Positions 24,102 to 32,720 are shown, counted from the stretch's first letter. The stretch is DNA of 34,727 nt from Desulfonatronovibrio magnus (GCF_000934755.1 NZ_KN882178.1:1-34727), one strand, 5' to 3'. Notes: generated by a model not told the origin, from the sequence alone. Numbers and translations are program-made.

Positions 24102-24260
24102 AATAGCAAAGAGAAACTATTATTTATTCTTCTTATTGCTGTCAACATGAAAAATGAATGAGTTTTTTGCTTTACACTGTAACGAAATGGTGAAAATTTG
24201 GCATGTACAGCTTTGCTCAGTTAGCCGGGTGAGAGCATTAGGGTGCTGCTTTTTGCTCTT

Positions 24261-24338
24261 GTTCCTAAGTTCCAGCCTGGGAAAACCTCTATTTTGTGGC
24301 TCAAGTCACGTTTTGAAGGAGTGGCTGGAGCCGCAAGA
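24261..24338. repeat. Partial copy of the nested inverted-repeat cassette
   Basis: Matches 11862-11938: GTTCCTAAGTTCCAGCCTGG, then TTTTGTGGCTCAAGTCAC, TTTTGAAGGAGTGGCTGGAG and CCGCAAGA. The right outer arm is absent. The end of this copy abuts the toxin-like fragment that follows. Confidence 0.75.
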
Positions 24339-24537
24339 TTCTGCAAGTATTGTTCCCAAAGCGTTCAAAGCGTTAGCAGGTTTTGCATCACATGACCAGG
24401 AGACCTTACGCATAATCAGGCGTTTGGAAAGATTTTCCTACATTTACAGAATAAAAAGTACCCTTTATCATCGTCTGATGATCAGATATGAAAAAGACAG
24501 CGTTGAGGTTTTGGATTTGATTAACAGGCAGGACTAA
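24337..24537 (+). pseudogene. RelE/ParE-like toxin fragment
   Basis: About 66 codons: SIVPKAFKALAGFASHDQET, then YIYRIKSTLYHRLMIRYEKD and a DLINRQD ending. The YRIKS--HRLMIRYE-D---VLDLINR pattern matches the C-terminal strands of RelE/ParE-type toxins. The open frame continues back to 24154, but that part is read through the repeat at 24261-24338 and has no ribosome-binding site, so the true N-terminus seems to have been replaced. No antitoxin gene is visible. It could still be translated as a fusion, but decay is more likely. Confidence 0.5.
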
Positions 24538-24597
24538 GAAAAATGGATCAGTAATACTCGTGATCAAGCTGGATTCAGGCGCTTACTGCTGAAACCC

Positions 24598-24667
24598 TCT
24601 TCAGCCTTGAGTCGTCAACCTTCAACCTTCAGTCTTGAGCTTTGAGTAGTCAGCCTTCAGCCTGAAG
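24598..24667 (+). repeat. Tract of degenerate 7-bp units (CCTTCAG type)
   Basis: Ten consecutive heptamers in register: TCTTCAG, CCTTGAG, TCGTCAA, CCTTCAA, CCTTCAG, TCTTGAG, CTTTGAG, TAGTCAG, CCTTCAG, CCTGAAG. Short runs of the same units occur at 8734-8754, 23119-23132 and about 32548-32560, and inverted at 34641-34727. Confidence 0.75.
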
Positions 24668-24751
24668 ATTCAAGTTATCACCCAGACTAATGGTCCATGT
24701 TTCAGTTGGGTTTTGGATAAAGCCAGCTTTGGGGTTACATTAAGGAATAGT

Positions 24752-25141
24752 ATGCGGGCACCGGTTGTTTATACTTTACTGCAAGTACCAGGCTTTTTAT
24801 TTTTGGGAATTATAGTTATGTTTGCCTGGGAGAAGGGGTGGATATCAGGAACAACAGCATTGGGAATTATGAGTGCCTGGGTAATCAAGGATGCTTTGTT
24901 TTATAGATTCTACCGGAAAGCACTGAGTTCCAGCACTCAGGATGTCATTGCCAGACTGCATGGTTCTGAGGCAAAAGTTATAAGCAGGCTTGATCCGGTG
25001 GGACAGGTGAGTGTCAGGGGTGAAATATGGCAGGCTGTGAATGTTGACAAGACAACCATAGACACTGGACAATCAGTAAAGATCCTGGGAAATAAGGGTT
25101 TGACTCTGGAAGTGAGGTCTGAGTCAAAGACTGACGGTTGA
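24752..25141 (+). CDS. NfeD-like membrane protein
   Basis: A 129-residue protein with two membrane segments (about 5-26 and 33-50; VPGFLFLGIIVMFAW and GTTALGIMSAWVI), then a C-terminal OB-fold of about 55 residues (GSEAKVISRLDPVGQVSVRG, EIWQAV, SVKILGNKGLTLEV). This is the short NfeD form, which normally works with a stomatin-like membrane protein or a ClpP-class protease in membrane quality control. Neither partner is next to it. The ATG at 24752 is chosen because AAGGA lies five bases upstream; a TTG at 24713 in the same frame has no such signal. It starts about 85 bp after the heptamer tract. Confidence 0.82.
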   Translation: MRAPVVYTLLQVPGFLFLGIIVMFAWEKGWISGTTALGIMSAWVIKDALFYRFYRKALSSSTQDVIARLHGSEAKVISRLDPVGQVSVRGEIWQAVNVDKTTIDTGQSVKILGNKGLTLEVRSESKTDG

Positions 25142-25481
25142 AAATATGGGATGTTGTAAGTTATTGCTCTTGTCGGTTTCTAAAGTGTTGGAGCATAAAG
25201 TATTTCTGAAAGTTTAATTTGAAGCAATCACTATGCCAAGCCATCATAAACAGATTTTTTAACACAAATGATATAACCAACAGTTTTTATTTTATAATTT
25301 TTTAGAGATGTGTAATGCACCTAAAAATTTTCTTGTTTTTTTTACAGGCTTGCAGCGGTAAGTCACTGATATGGTTGACACTGCAACTATTTGTGACAAT
25401 TTTATTTTTTCGAATTGGCACAAATATTGTCTCAATAAACAGGCTTTATGGGTTTATAGTGTAGGGTCAATCCATTGAGCT
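25142..25481. other. Intergenic region between convergent genes
   Basis: About 340 bp of AT-rich DNA between the ends of the NfeD-like gene and the XRE-kinase. Apart from the 45-bp repeat at 25322-25367 I see no gene and no clear terminator. Confidence 0.5.
25322..25367 (-). repeat. 45-bp dispersed repeat, copy E
   Basis: On the minus strand: AGTGACTTACCGCTGCAAGC, CTGTAAAAAAAA, CAAGAAAATTTTTAG. Closest to copy A at 8652-8700. Confidence 0.65.
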
Positions 25482-27788
25482 TTAATTGTCAAGCCCCATT
25501 TCCAGAACTTTGTGCAGTTCTTGAAGCAGTTTTTTGAATGAATAAGGCTTTTGTAAGTACCCCATAATTTTTCCTTCAGTTTCAGGCAGTTTGTCGGCGG
25601 GGTTGTATCCGCTTGATATTATGACTTTTACCCTGGGGTCGATCTCGCACAATTTTTGATATGCTTCAATTCCATTCATTCTTGGCATGGTCAGGTCAAG
25701 AATGACGCACGATATTTTGCCAGAATTCTGCCTGTAGGTGTCAATGGCTTCGATTCCATCAGCTGCAAATAAAACATCAAACCCGGCATCCTGAAGAAGT
25801 TCTCCGCAAACATCTCGAATAAGCTCTTCATCATCAACAATCAGAATTGCGCCCAGTCTGTTAAGGTCGATCTGCGGGTTTTGTTTTTGTTCTTTTATTT
25901 TTTGATTTTCAGAGTGCTCCATCCATGCTGGAAAAAGTACTCTGATCATAGTTCCTTTTCCAGGTATACTCTTGACATCTATTGCTCCATTGTGCCTGTG
26001 AATGGCAGTCATAACAGCAGACATACCAAGGCCTCTGCCAATCGTTCTTGTGGAAAAGAAAGGATCAAAAATCCTTATCAGGGTACTTTCTTCCATGCCT
26101 TCACCTGAATCTTCTATTTCTAAGTAGGTGTAATGTCCTTCACTGACATGGTCTGTGGAATTCATCTTAGCCAGGTCCAGTTGGCTGAAATACTTGTGAC
26201 CGGTCCTGATATGAATTGTGCTTTGGGGGGTATTGATGGCTTCGCAGGAGTTGCCCACCATGGCTTTGACAGCCTGAACAATCAAGTCGTGATCGGCCAT
26301 GATCAGGGGAAGGGAGTTCTGCATGTCAAATTTCAGCCTGCAAAATGAATTACAGAGCAAGGCAAGCTTGTCTTTGTGATCTTCAATGATGTGGTTCAAA
26401 TTTACAAGCTCTGGTCTGAACTTGCCTCTTCCTGAATAACTCAGCATTTTCCTGGTAAGGTTTGCTGCCCTGCTTATAGCCTTTCGGGCAGAGTTGATTT
26501 TTTTGTCAGCCTGATCAGGAAGGTCTTTAATGTGCGAAAAGCCCTCAAGGCTGTGCTGAATTATCTGCAAAAGATTACTGAATTCATGGGCGATGCTGCC
26601 GGTAATGGTTTCAAGCTGTCTTTGCTGTTTGGTTATGGCTGCTTTTTCTTCCAATTCTTTTTGTTTGTTTTGGGCTGTTTTGCGTTTATTGATATCTCTG
26701 ATGCTGGCAAAAAATCTTTCTTCAGCTCCAATATATCCCTTTCTTAAGTTGACCTCCACCCAGAATTTTTTTCCGTCTTTTTTTCTGGCCTGCCACTCAA
26801 TGGTGGCAGTCTTGTTCTGTCTGACGTAATCCAGGAGGTCTAAGAGTATTTCTTTAGTGTATGGATCCTCGCCAGAGCTGAGATGGGAGATATCGAGCTT
26901 AAGCACTTCATCTCTGGTATACCCGTACATATCACAGACCCGCTGATTGGCCTCAATAATTTTCAAGGTGTGACCTTCATGAACAATTATTCCGTCATTG
27001 ACCATTTCCAGAATGGTCTTGCTGTACTCCAGGCTCTGGGCCAGATCCTTTTGGGCTTGTTCAGCTCGGGAGTATTCGGCTTCAATTTGGGTAACTGCAG
27101 TTGAGAGCTCACATGTTTTTTCCAAAACATAATTTTCTAAATGTTGCTGATTTGCGATCAAGGACTTCTCCAATGCTTTGCTTTCAGTTATGTCTAAGAT
27201 GATTCCAAAAACTTGAGATACTTTTCCGGTTTCGCTGGTTAAAAAATCAATATGCTGGATGCCAAGGCGCCTCAAACCTTTTTTTGTTGAGAAATAAAAC
27301 TCCAGCCCTGGACTGGATTTGCCTTTCAAGGCATTGTTGAGCTGTTTGGTGAATGGTTCCTTATGATCGCTAGATAACCTTGATTTCAAAGCCTGGAGAT
27401 TTGGAGTAATTGATGATGGCTCATAACCCATAATCTTGAAAAGCCCCAAAGACCAGAAGTGTTGATTACTCAAGATATCTGTCATCCATAGACCCTTGCC
27501 TGTGATGTATTTGGACCAGTCAAGAGGTGTTATGATGCTCAGTGGACCGACATCATCTTCGGATAAGCCCTGGTCATTACAAGATGAGAAAAGAAACAGT
27601 GCTGCTGGCTCAATCTCAAGGGCACTGCAGATTGAGGTAATGATTTTAAATGAGGGGAATGAAATGCCTCTTTCAATTCTCCCGAGATACTGAAGGGAAA
27701 CACCTGCCTTATCAGCAAGTTCAACCTGAGTCATACCTTTAATTAAACGCAGCAGTTTGAGGCGTTTGCCAAAGTCTATAGTCTGCAT
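25482..27788 (-). CDS. Hybrid histidine kinase with N-terminal XRE DNA-binding domain
   Basis: A 768-residue cytoplasmic protein. Order: XRE/Cro helix-turn-helix 7-62 (GMTQVELADKAGVSLQYLGR and RIERGISFPS); PAS about 88-203; coiled coil about 205-255; PAS about 253-368; NtrB-like dimerisation segment with His401 (SIAHEFSNLLQII); HATPase_c with Asn513, DSGEGM (560-565) and GRGLGM (584-589); receiver domain about 645-765 with Asp698 and Lys747. Joining a DNA-binding head to a complete sensor, kinase and receiver would let one protein sense a signal, phosphorylate itself and act on DNA. GGAGGC lies four bases before the ATG. The perfect palindrome at 27844-27866, at the predicted promoter, is a candidate binding site for its own HTH. 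No separate response regulator adjoins it. XRE domains usually dimerise, as does the kinase core. Confidence 0.93.
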   Translation of the reverse strand: MQTIDFGKRLKLLRLIKGMTQVELADKAGVSLQYLGRIERGISFPSFKIITSICSALEIEPAALFLFSSCNDQGLSEDDVGPLSIITPLDWSKYITGKGLWMTDILSNQHFWSLGLFKIMGYEPSSITPNLQALKSRLSSDHKEPFTKQLNNALKGKSSPGLEFYFSTKKGLRRLGIQHIDFLTSETGKVSQVFGIILDITESKALEKSLIANQQHLENYVLEKTCELSTAVTQIEAEYSRAEQAQKDLAQSLEYSKTILEMVNDGIIVHEGHTLKIIEANQRVCDMYGYTRDEVLKLDISHLSSGEDPYTKEILLDLLDYVRQNKTATIEWQARKKDGKKFWVEVNLRKGYIGAEERFFASIRDINKRKTAQNKQKELEEKAAITKQQRQLETITGSIAHEFSNLLQIIQHSLEGFSHIKDLPDQADKKINSARKAISRAANLTRKMLSYSGRGKFRPELVNLNHIIEDHKDKLALLCNSFCRLKFDMQNSLPLIMADHDLIVQAVKAMVGNSCEAINTPQSTIHIRTGHKYFSQLDLAKMNSTDHVSEGHYTYLEIEDSGEGMEESTLIRIFDPFFSTRTIGRGLGMSAVMTAIHRHNGAIDVKSIPGKGTMIRVLFPAWMEHSENQKIKEQKQNPQIDLNRLGAILIVDDEELIRDVCGELLQDAGFDVLFAADGIEAIDTYRQNSGKISCVILDLTMPRMNGIEAYQKLCEIDPRVKVIISSGYNPADKLPETEGKIMGYLQKPYSFKKLLQELHKVLEMGLDN

Positions 27789-27843
27789 TTTGCCTCCGAT
27801 TCAGAGTTTTTTATTGCCTGATTAGCATAAATCGGAACTGTTG

Positions 27844-27866
27844 AAAACAACCGTAAAGGTTGTTTT
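27844..27866. promoter_or_regulatory. Perfect palindrome upstream of the XRE-kinase gene
   Basis: AAAACAACC-GTAAA-GGTTGTTTT, nine perfect pairs over 23 bp, 56-78 bp upstream of the ATG. On the minus strand a possible -10 box TATGCT lies about 15-18 bp beyond it, so the palindrome covers the -35 position. This fits an autoregulatory operator for the HTH domain. Confidence 0.6.
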
Positions 27867-27920
27867 GATGATTTTTTGATTTTTTTTTCACTATGGCTGT
27901 GGTGAAAATATGTACGGACT

Positions 27921-28046
27921 GGTCGGAGGTCGGGGGGCAGAGGTCAGAGGTCAGCAGTCAGAAGTCTGCAGTCAGAAGTCAGGGGTCAGAGGTCGGAGGT
28001 CAGAGGTCGGAGGGCAGAGGTCGGGAGCTGGGGGTTAGAGGTTGGA
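27921..28046 (+). repeat. Heptamer tandem repeat, 18 units (GGTCAGA type)
   Basis: Eighteen consecutive 7-bp units in perfect register, mostly GGTCAGA or GGTCGGA with variants such as GGGCAGA, AGTCAGA, AGTCTGC and GGTTAGA. Strongly purine-rich on the plus strand. It lies between the pump stop codon and the kinase promoter. Confidence 0.95.
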
Positions 28047-28061
28047 GGAATGCACAATGTT

Positions 28062-31000
28062 TTAATGAACATCCTTTTTGGCAATAAAGGAATACATAAC
28101 AGGAACAAAGACCAGAGTTATGAGGGTGGAGCTGGCCAGACCGCCAATAATGGCCCGAGCCATGGGAGCCTGGGCCTCTCCGCCTTCGCCGACTCCCAGG
28201 GCCAGGGGCATCAGTCCGAAGATGGTGGTCAGGGCGGTCATGAGGATGGGGCGGAGCCTTCTTCTGCCCACTTCTTTGATGGCGGCAAACATTTCATATC
28301 CTTCTTCCTGGCGGACCATATTGGTTTGAGCCACCAGCAAAATGGCGTTATTAACCAGAATTCCTCCAAGCATTATACAACCGATGTAGGACTGGATATT
28401 AAAGGTTGTATTGGTAAGAAAAAGCATGAGGACCACACCGATAATGGCGAGAGGTACGGAAAACATGACAATGAAGGGGTCGCGCAATGATTCGTACAGA
28501 CAGGCCATGACCATGTAGACAAGGATAAGAGCCAGGAAAAGCCCCACGGCCAGTTCGTTGAAGGCTTTCTGCTGCTCTTCATAGTCACCGCCAAAAGTGA
28601 TATTGAAACCTCGCGGTATGGGGAGTATGGCAATCTGTTCCCTGATGTCAGCAATAACAGAGCTTAAATCACGATGGGTCAAATCCGTGGAAACTGTTAT
28701 GATCCTTTCCTGATCTTTACGCTCTATGTTTATGGGCCCTTTCCTGGATTCTACTTCCACCACATTGCGCAAAACTACAGGGACTGCGTTGTGTCCGGTG
28801 ATGGTTATGTCCAGCAGTTGGTTCAAAGGTAATAATTCAGCATCTTTGAGTTTGACCAGGATGGTGTATTCATCGCCCTGATCTCGGAACTGACCAGCAG
28901 AGGTTCCAGACAGCACTGTTTTGATGGCCTCGCCTACGGATGATACGCTAACCCCCATGCTCTCAGCCTTATTGCGGTCAACCAGGATGACCTGTTCAGG
29001 TACTCCACTTTCCCGGCTTATTCTGACGTCTCCCACACCATCTACCTGCTCTACCATTTTCTGGACTTCTTCAGCCAGGGCTGAAGCGGTTTCAAGATCA
29101 TATCCTCTTATTTCCACTTCCACTCGATCGCCGTCAGAAGTACCGATGCGCAGGATGAATAATCCCTGTCCAGCGCGGGTTCGTATGGTAGCACCGGGAA
29201 TGTTGTTCAGTTTGCGACGCAAATCTGCAGCAACTTCCTGACTGGATCTGGTTCGCTGGTTCTGTTCCACTAAGCTGAGCCGGACTTCTCCCAGGTGAGA
29301 ACCTGTGAAACGCCAGCCCACACCGCCCAGGAAAGATATGAGGCTGTCCAGTTCCGGAACTTCCCGGCGGATGATTTCTTCAACTTTTAGTGCTGTTTGA
29401 TCAAGCTGTTCTAATTTTGAGCCCACATCCATCTCAATATTGACCCTTACTTCACCCTCATCTGTCTGGGGCATCATTTCCGATCCAATAAATGGTATGA
29501 GCATAAGGCTGGATAACAATAAGAGGACTGACAGAAAAATGGTCATTATTCTGTGTTTTAGACAAAAATCCAGGGTTATTTTATATGATTCCTCCAAACT
29601 TTTAAAGAACGCGCATGAGAAAGCATATATTCTGTTGGACAGGCAAGGATCCTGACGTTTCCTGGAGCTGAAGTCAGTCAAGTATTTTGATGAAAGCATG
29701 GGAACCAGAGTCATGGCCACGGCAAGGGAACAAAGCAAAGAGAAGCCAACAACATAGGCAAGCTGGGAAAACATTATGCCAGCCATTCCACGTACAAAAA
29801 TCAGAGGTAAAAACACTGCAAGAGTGGTCAAAGTGCTTGCTGTAATGGCAGCACCAACTTCAGAGGCACCTTTCAAGGCAGCCTGGGGAGGGGGCATTCC
29901 CCCCTCTCTGTGACGATGGATGTTTTCCAGGACCACAATGGAGTTGTCCACAAGCATGCCAACTCCCAGCGCAAGTCCGCCAAGAGTCATAAGGTTTATG
30001 GTGAAACCCCCAAAATAAATTATTATAAAAGTAGCCACAATGGCGATGGGAATGGCCAGGCCTACAATGGCGGTTCCCCGGAAACTTCTGAGAAAAAAAA
30101 GCAGAACTATGATGGCGAAAAAACCACCATAGAACAGGGCGCTGGTAACGTTGGAAATGGAACGTTGTATATACTGTGAAGTGTCTATAATAGGGGTTAT
30201 TCTGAGTTGTGGGATGTCAGCATTAACCCGGTCAATGGCCGCCAGGACCTGTTGGGCAACTTCCACGGTATTGGTTCCTGACTGTTTGTTGACAGCAAGA
30301 CGGACCCCGGGTTCACCATTGACCCGGACAATCCTGGTTATTCTTTCCCAGGAATCCTCTATGTCAGCTATATCTCTGAGCCTGACGGGTGCATTGTCAC
30401 GGACGGCAACTATTGTGTTGCCAAGTTCCTGCAGATTGGTGAACTCTCCCAAAGTTCGAATGGATATTTCATAAGCACCGCTTTCCAGAATTCCTGCAGG
30501 AAGGTTGACATTGGCATCTCTTATCCTGCGAATTATTTCATCGAGAGGCAGCCCAAGAGCCTGGATGCGGCCTGGAATCAGATTGACATGGATTTCCCGG
30601 TCAAATCCTCCGCGAATATCAAGAGAAGCTACTCCGGGAATTCTTTCAACTCTGTATCTGACTTCATCCTCAATAAGCTGTTTGGTCTGAATGGGATCCA
30701 ACTGGCTGGATGCCCCAAGAATAAGAATTGGAAAGCTGGCCAGATCAAACTTGCGTAAAAAAGGCCGGTCAGCTTCCTCTGGCAGGCTTGAGACCACCCT
30801 GTCCAGACGATCTCGCAAATCATTTGCTGCTGCGTCGAGATCTGTTCCCCAGGCAAAACTGATGCGAATATCGCTAAGACCTTCAGTGGATCTGGAATAT
30901 ATCTGTTCTACCCCTGGTACAGCGCTGAACGCTCTCTCTAAAGGCCTGGAAATAAGGGTTTCAACTTCTTCAGGACCGGCATTGGAGTAGCTGGTGCGAA

Positions 31001-31142
31001 CGCTCAGGGTAGGGTAGGTGATGTCCGGCATTAGATCTATGGGTACTCTGGACAGGGAGATTGCGCCCAGAATCAGAACGATTAGCGTGGCCATAGTCAC
31101 AAAGACCGGACGTCCAACAGAGAATTTGATCAGATTTTTCAT
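28062..31142 (-). CDS. RND-family efflux transporter, inner-membrane pump
   Basis: A 1026-residue proton-driven pump of the hydrophobe/amphiphile (AcrB-like) RND group. The N-terminus (MKNLIKFSVGRPVFVTMATL), the first periplasmic loop (RVPIDLMPDITYPTLSVRTS, EEVETLISRPLE) and the two sets of membrane helices after about 340 and about 860 are characteristic. In the fourth helix GVGMLVDNSIVVLENI (393-408) carries one acidic residue, Asp399, followed by Asn400, instead of the Asp-Asp pair of AcrB. Single-Asp variants are common in this subgroup and should still couple to protons. It follows its membrane fusion protein after 42 bp in the usual order. No outer-membrane channel gene is adjacent, so a shared TolC-type channel is expected. 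No strong ribosome-binding site precedes the ATG. Confidence 0.95.
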   Translation of the reverse strand: MKNLIKFSVGRPVFVTMATLIVLILGAISLSRVPIDLMPDITYPTLSVRTSYSNAGPEEVETLISRPLERAFSAVPGVEQIYSRSTEGLSDIRISFAWGTDLDAAANDLRDRLDRVVSSLPEEADRPFLRKFDLASFPILILGASSQLDPIQTKQLIEDEVRYRVERIPGVASLDIRGGFDREIHVNLIPGRIQALGLPLDEIIRRIRDANVNLPAGILESGAYEISIRTLGEFTNLQELGNTIVAVRDNAPVRLRDIADIEDSWERITRIVRVNGEPGVRLAVNKQSGTNTVEVAQQVLAAIDRVNADIPQLRITPIIDTSQYIQRSISNVTSALFYGGFFAIIVLLFFLRSFRGTAIVGLAIPIAIVATFIIIYFGGFTINLMTLGGLALGVGMLVDNSIVVLENIHRHREGGMPPPQAALKGASEVGAAITASTLTTLAVFLPLIFVRGMAGIMFSQLAYVVGFSLLCSLAVAMTLVPMLSSKYLTDFSSRKRQDPCLSNRIYAFSCAFFKSLEESYKITLDFCLKHRIMTIFLSVLLLLSSLMLIPFIGSEMMPQTDEGEVRVNIEMDVGSKLEQLDQTALKVEEIIRREVPELDSLISFLGGVGWRFTGSHLGEVRLSLVEQNQRTRSSQEVAADLRRKLNNIPGATIRTRAGQGLFILRIGTSDGDRVEVEIRGYDLETASALAEEVQKMVEQVDGVGDVRISRESGVPEQVILVDRNKAESMGVSVSSVGEAIKTVLSGTSAGQFRDQGDEYTILVKLKDAELLPLNQLLDITITGHNAVPVVLRNVVEVESRKGPINIERKDQERIITVSTDLTHRDLSSVIADIREQIAILPIPRGFNITFGGDYEEQQKAFNELAVGLFLALILVYMVMACLYESLRDPFIVMFSVPLAIIGVVLMLFLTNTTFNIQSYIGCIMLGGILVNNAILLVAQTNMVRQEEGYEMFAAIKEVGRRRLRPILMTALTTIFGLMPLALGVGEGGEAQAPMARAIIGGLASSTLITLVFVPVMYSFIAKKDVH

Positions 31143-31184
31143 AAGAGTTTAGCAAGCAGAGCAAGGATTGACAATAACTCCATG

Positions 31185-32378
31185 CTAATTTTTTTGTGAT
31201 GAATTGCCGGCATTGTCTACTGAGGCCAGGCCGGGAATGATAATATTCATATTATCTTCAAGAAGGTGATGTCCCAGAGTCACAACATAGCCCTCAAGTT
31301 CGGGCTCACGAATCTCTACAAGGTTACGGTCGGTAAGACCGGTTGTAACCGGGGTAAACCGGGCCCGCATATTATCAGTGTCCGCCAGAAATACGCCCTG
31401 TATATTATCGCGCCTTGCAAGGGCTTCCTGAGGAACCGTCAACACATCTTCACGTCTGTGGAATTCAATGCGCACTCTGGAAAACATACCCGGTGCCAGT
31501 ATATTGTCCGGATTGGGAACAAGAACTTCAACCCTTCCCTGTCTCGAAGACTCCTCCAGAACAGGTGAAAATCGTATAACTCTGCCGACATAATCTTTAT
31601 CTGGATAGGCGTGAGCATTGACAACTGCCTGCTGGCCAACCTGAATATAGGGAAAGTCTCGCTCGATTACATTGACCACGGCGAGAAGGCTTCGGGTGCA
31701 AACTATTGATACAATAGGCTCATTGGCCTGCAGCATGGCACCTTCACTGGCGAATCTTCTGCCTACCATGCGGGTGTCGGATTCTCCACTCCATGCAGCT
31801 CGAATACTGGTGTAGGCAAGCCTGACTTTTGCGGCTTCTAAGGCTGCCTGTTTCTGCCTTACCTGAGCCTGAGCCACTTTATGCCTGGCATTTCGCACAT
31901 CGTAACTGGCCTGGATTTGATCAAATTCAGACTGAGAAAGACTGCCTGACTCCACAAGTCGACGCGCCCTGTTGAGCTCTCTTTCTGCGACTTGCAACTC
32001 ACTGGTGCTTTCACCAAGTGCGGCCTGGGAAACCTCAAGGTCTGCCTGGGCGCCCTGCACCTGAAGCATGAACTCCTCACTGTCTAATTGAGCAATAAGA
32101 TCACCTCTGCTAACCACATCACCAATATTGACATAAAGATTTTCCAGCCTGCCTGAGACCTTGGGCGCGGCTATAAATTCCTTTTCAGGCACAAGGGTTC
32201 CTGTCAGTTCTGCCGTGTGCAGAAGAGTTTCTCTTGTTACCGGGGTTATGCTTACGGCTTGCGCTGGAGTTCTTTGTCTGTCCTGTTGAAGGGCAGTGGA
32301 AGACAGCTCGTTATATAACTTATGGGCAGTAAACCCGGCTAAGGCCAGGATAAAACAAATGGCAATAATTTTTTTCAT
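31185..32378 (-). CDS. RND efflux membrane fusion protein (HlyD family)
   Basis: A 397-residue periplasmic adaptor. A single N-terminal membrane anchor (IIAICFILALAGFTAHKL, 3-20) without a lipobox is followed by the barrel-sandwich half-motif (AAPKVSGRLENLYVNIGDVV, then GDLIAQLDSEEF), an alpha-helical hairpin of about 80 residues (QAALGESTSELQVAERELNR to QKQAALEAAKVRLAYTSIRA), and the beta-barrel with GQQAVVNAHAYP and LAPGMFSRVRIEF. It links the RND pump to an outer-membrane channel. It lies 42 bp upstream of the pump and is surely co-transcribed. The upstream 340 bp show no regulator gene. The substrate cannot be told. Confidence 0.94.
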   Translation of the reverse strand: MKKIIAICFILALAGFTAHKLYNELSSTALQQDRQRTPAQAVSITPVTRETLLHTAELTGTLVPEKEFIAAPKVSGRLENLYVNIGDVVSRGDLIAQLDSEEFMLQVQGAQADLEVSQAALGESTSELQVAERELNRARRLVESGSLSQSEFDQIQASYDVRNARHKVAQAQVRQKQAALEAAKVRLAYTSIRAAWSGESDTRMVGRRFASEGAMLQANEPIVSIVCTRSLLAVVNVIERDFPYIQVGQQAVVNAHAYPDKDYVGRVIRFSPVLEESSRQGRVEVLVPNPDNILAPGMFSRVRIEFHRREDVLTVPQEALARRDNIQGVFLADTDNMRARFTPVTTGLTDRNLVEIREPELEGYVVTLGHHLLEDNMNIIIPGLASVDNAGNSSQKN

Positions 32379-32656
32379 TGAAAGTTTTGAGAGTTAAAAG
32401 TTTGCTTTTTTTTTGCTGCAGAATTGCAATGGCATTTCGAAAATAAGCTTTTTTGAGACTAATGTAAACCCGGGTTCATAAAATTACAATGATGTGGTGA
32501 AAAGATACGAAAGTAGTTCTTTATTTGCCGGTGAACGGCATCAGCCTTCAGCCTGAAAATTCCAAAATGCCTGGCTTCAGTTATTGCGGACATGGCCCAC
32601 TTTAAGCTTGATATGTCTTCTTGTGAAGTGCATGGTTTTGAGATAAGGACAGGCAT
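32379..32656. other. Divergent intergenic region
   Basis: Part of the 342 bp between the efflux operon and the cyclophilin gene, which are divergently transcribed. It holds two 7-bp CCTTCAG-type units near 32548-32560 and otherwise no recognisable element. The efflux promoter must be near its left end, but no clear box pair is seen. Confidence 0.4.
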
Positions 32657-32681
32657 ATCACATTTTATGTGATCGTATAAT
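32657..32681 (+). promoter_or_regulatory. Cyclophilin promoter with overlapping palindrome
   Basis: A perfect TATAAT -10 box (32676-32681) is preceded immediately by a perfect palindrome ATCACAT-TTT-ATGTGAT (32657-32673) occupying the usual spacer and reaching the -35 position. No good -35 box is visible. Either an activator or a repressor binding there would control the gene. Confidence 0.6.
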
Positions 32682-32720
32682 TGTGGTGAACAGTTAAATT
32701 TTTTTTAAGAGGAGACATTT

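Noticed and set aside
24154-24336. N-terminal half of the open frame that ends in the toxin-like fragment
   Set aside because: Most of it is a read-through of a dispersed repeat, so it is not treated as genuine coding sequence.
27921-28046. CRISPR-like array
   Set aside because: The period is 7 bp with no spacers; it is a simple degenerate tandem repeat.
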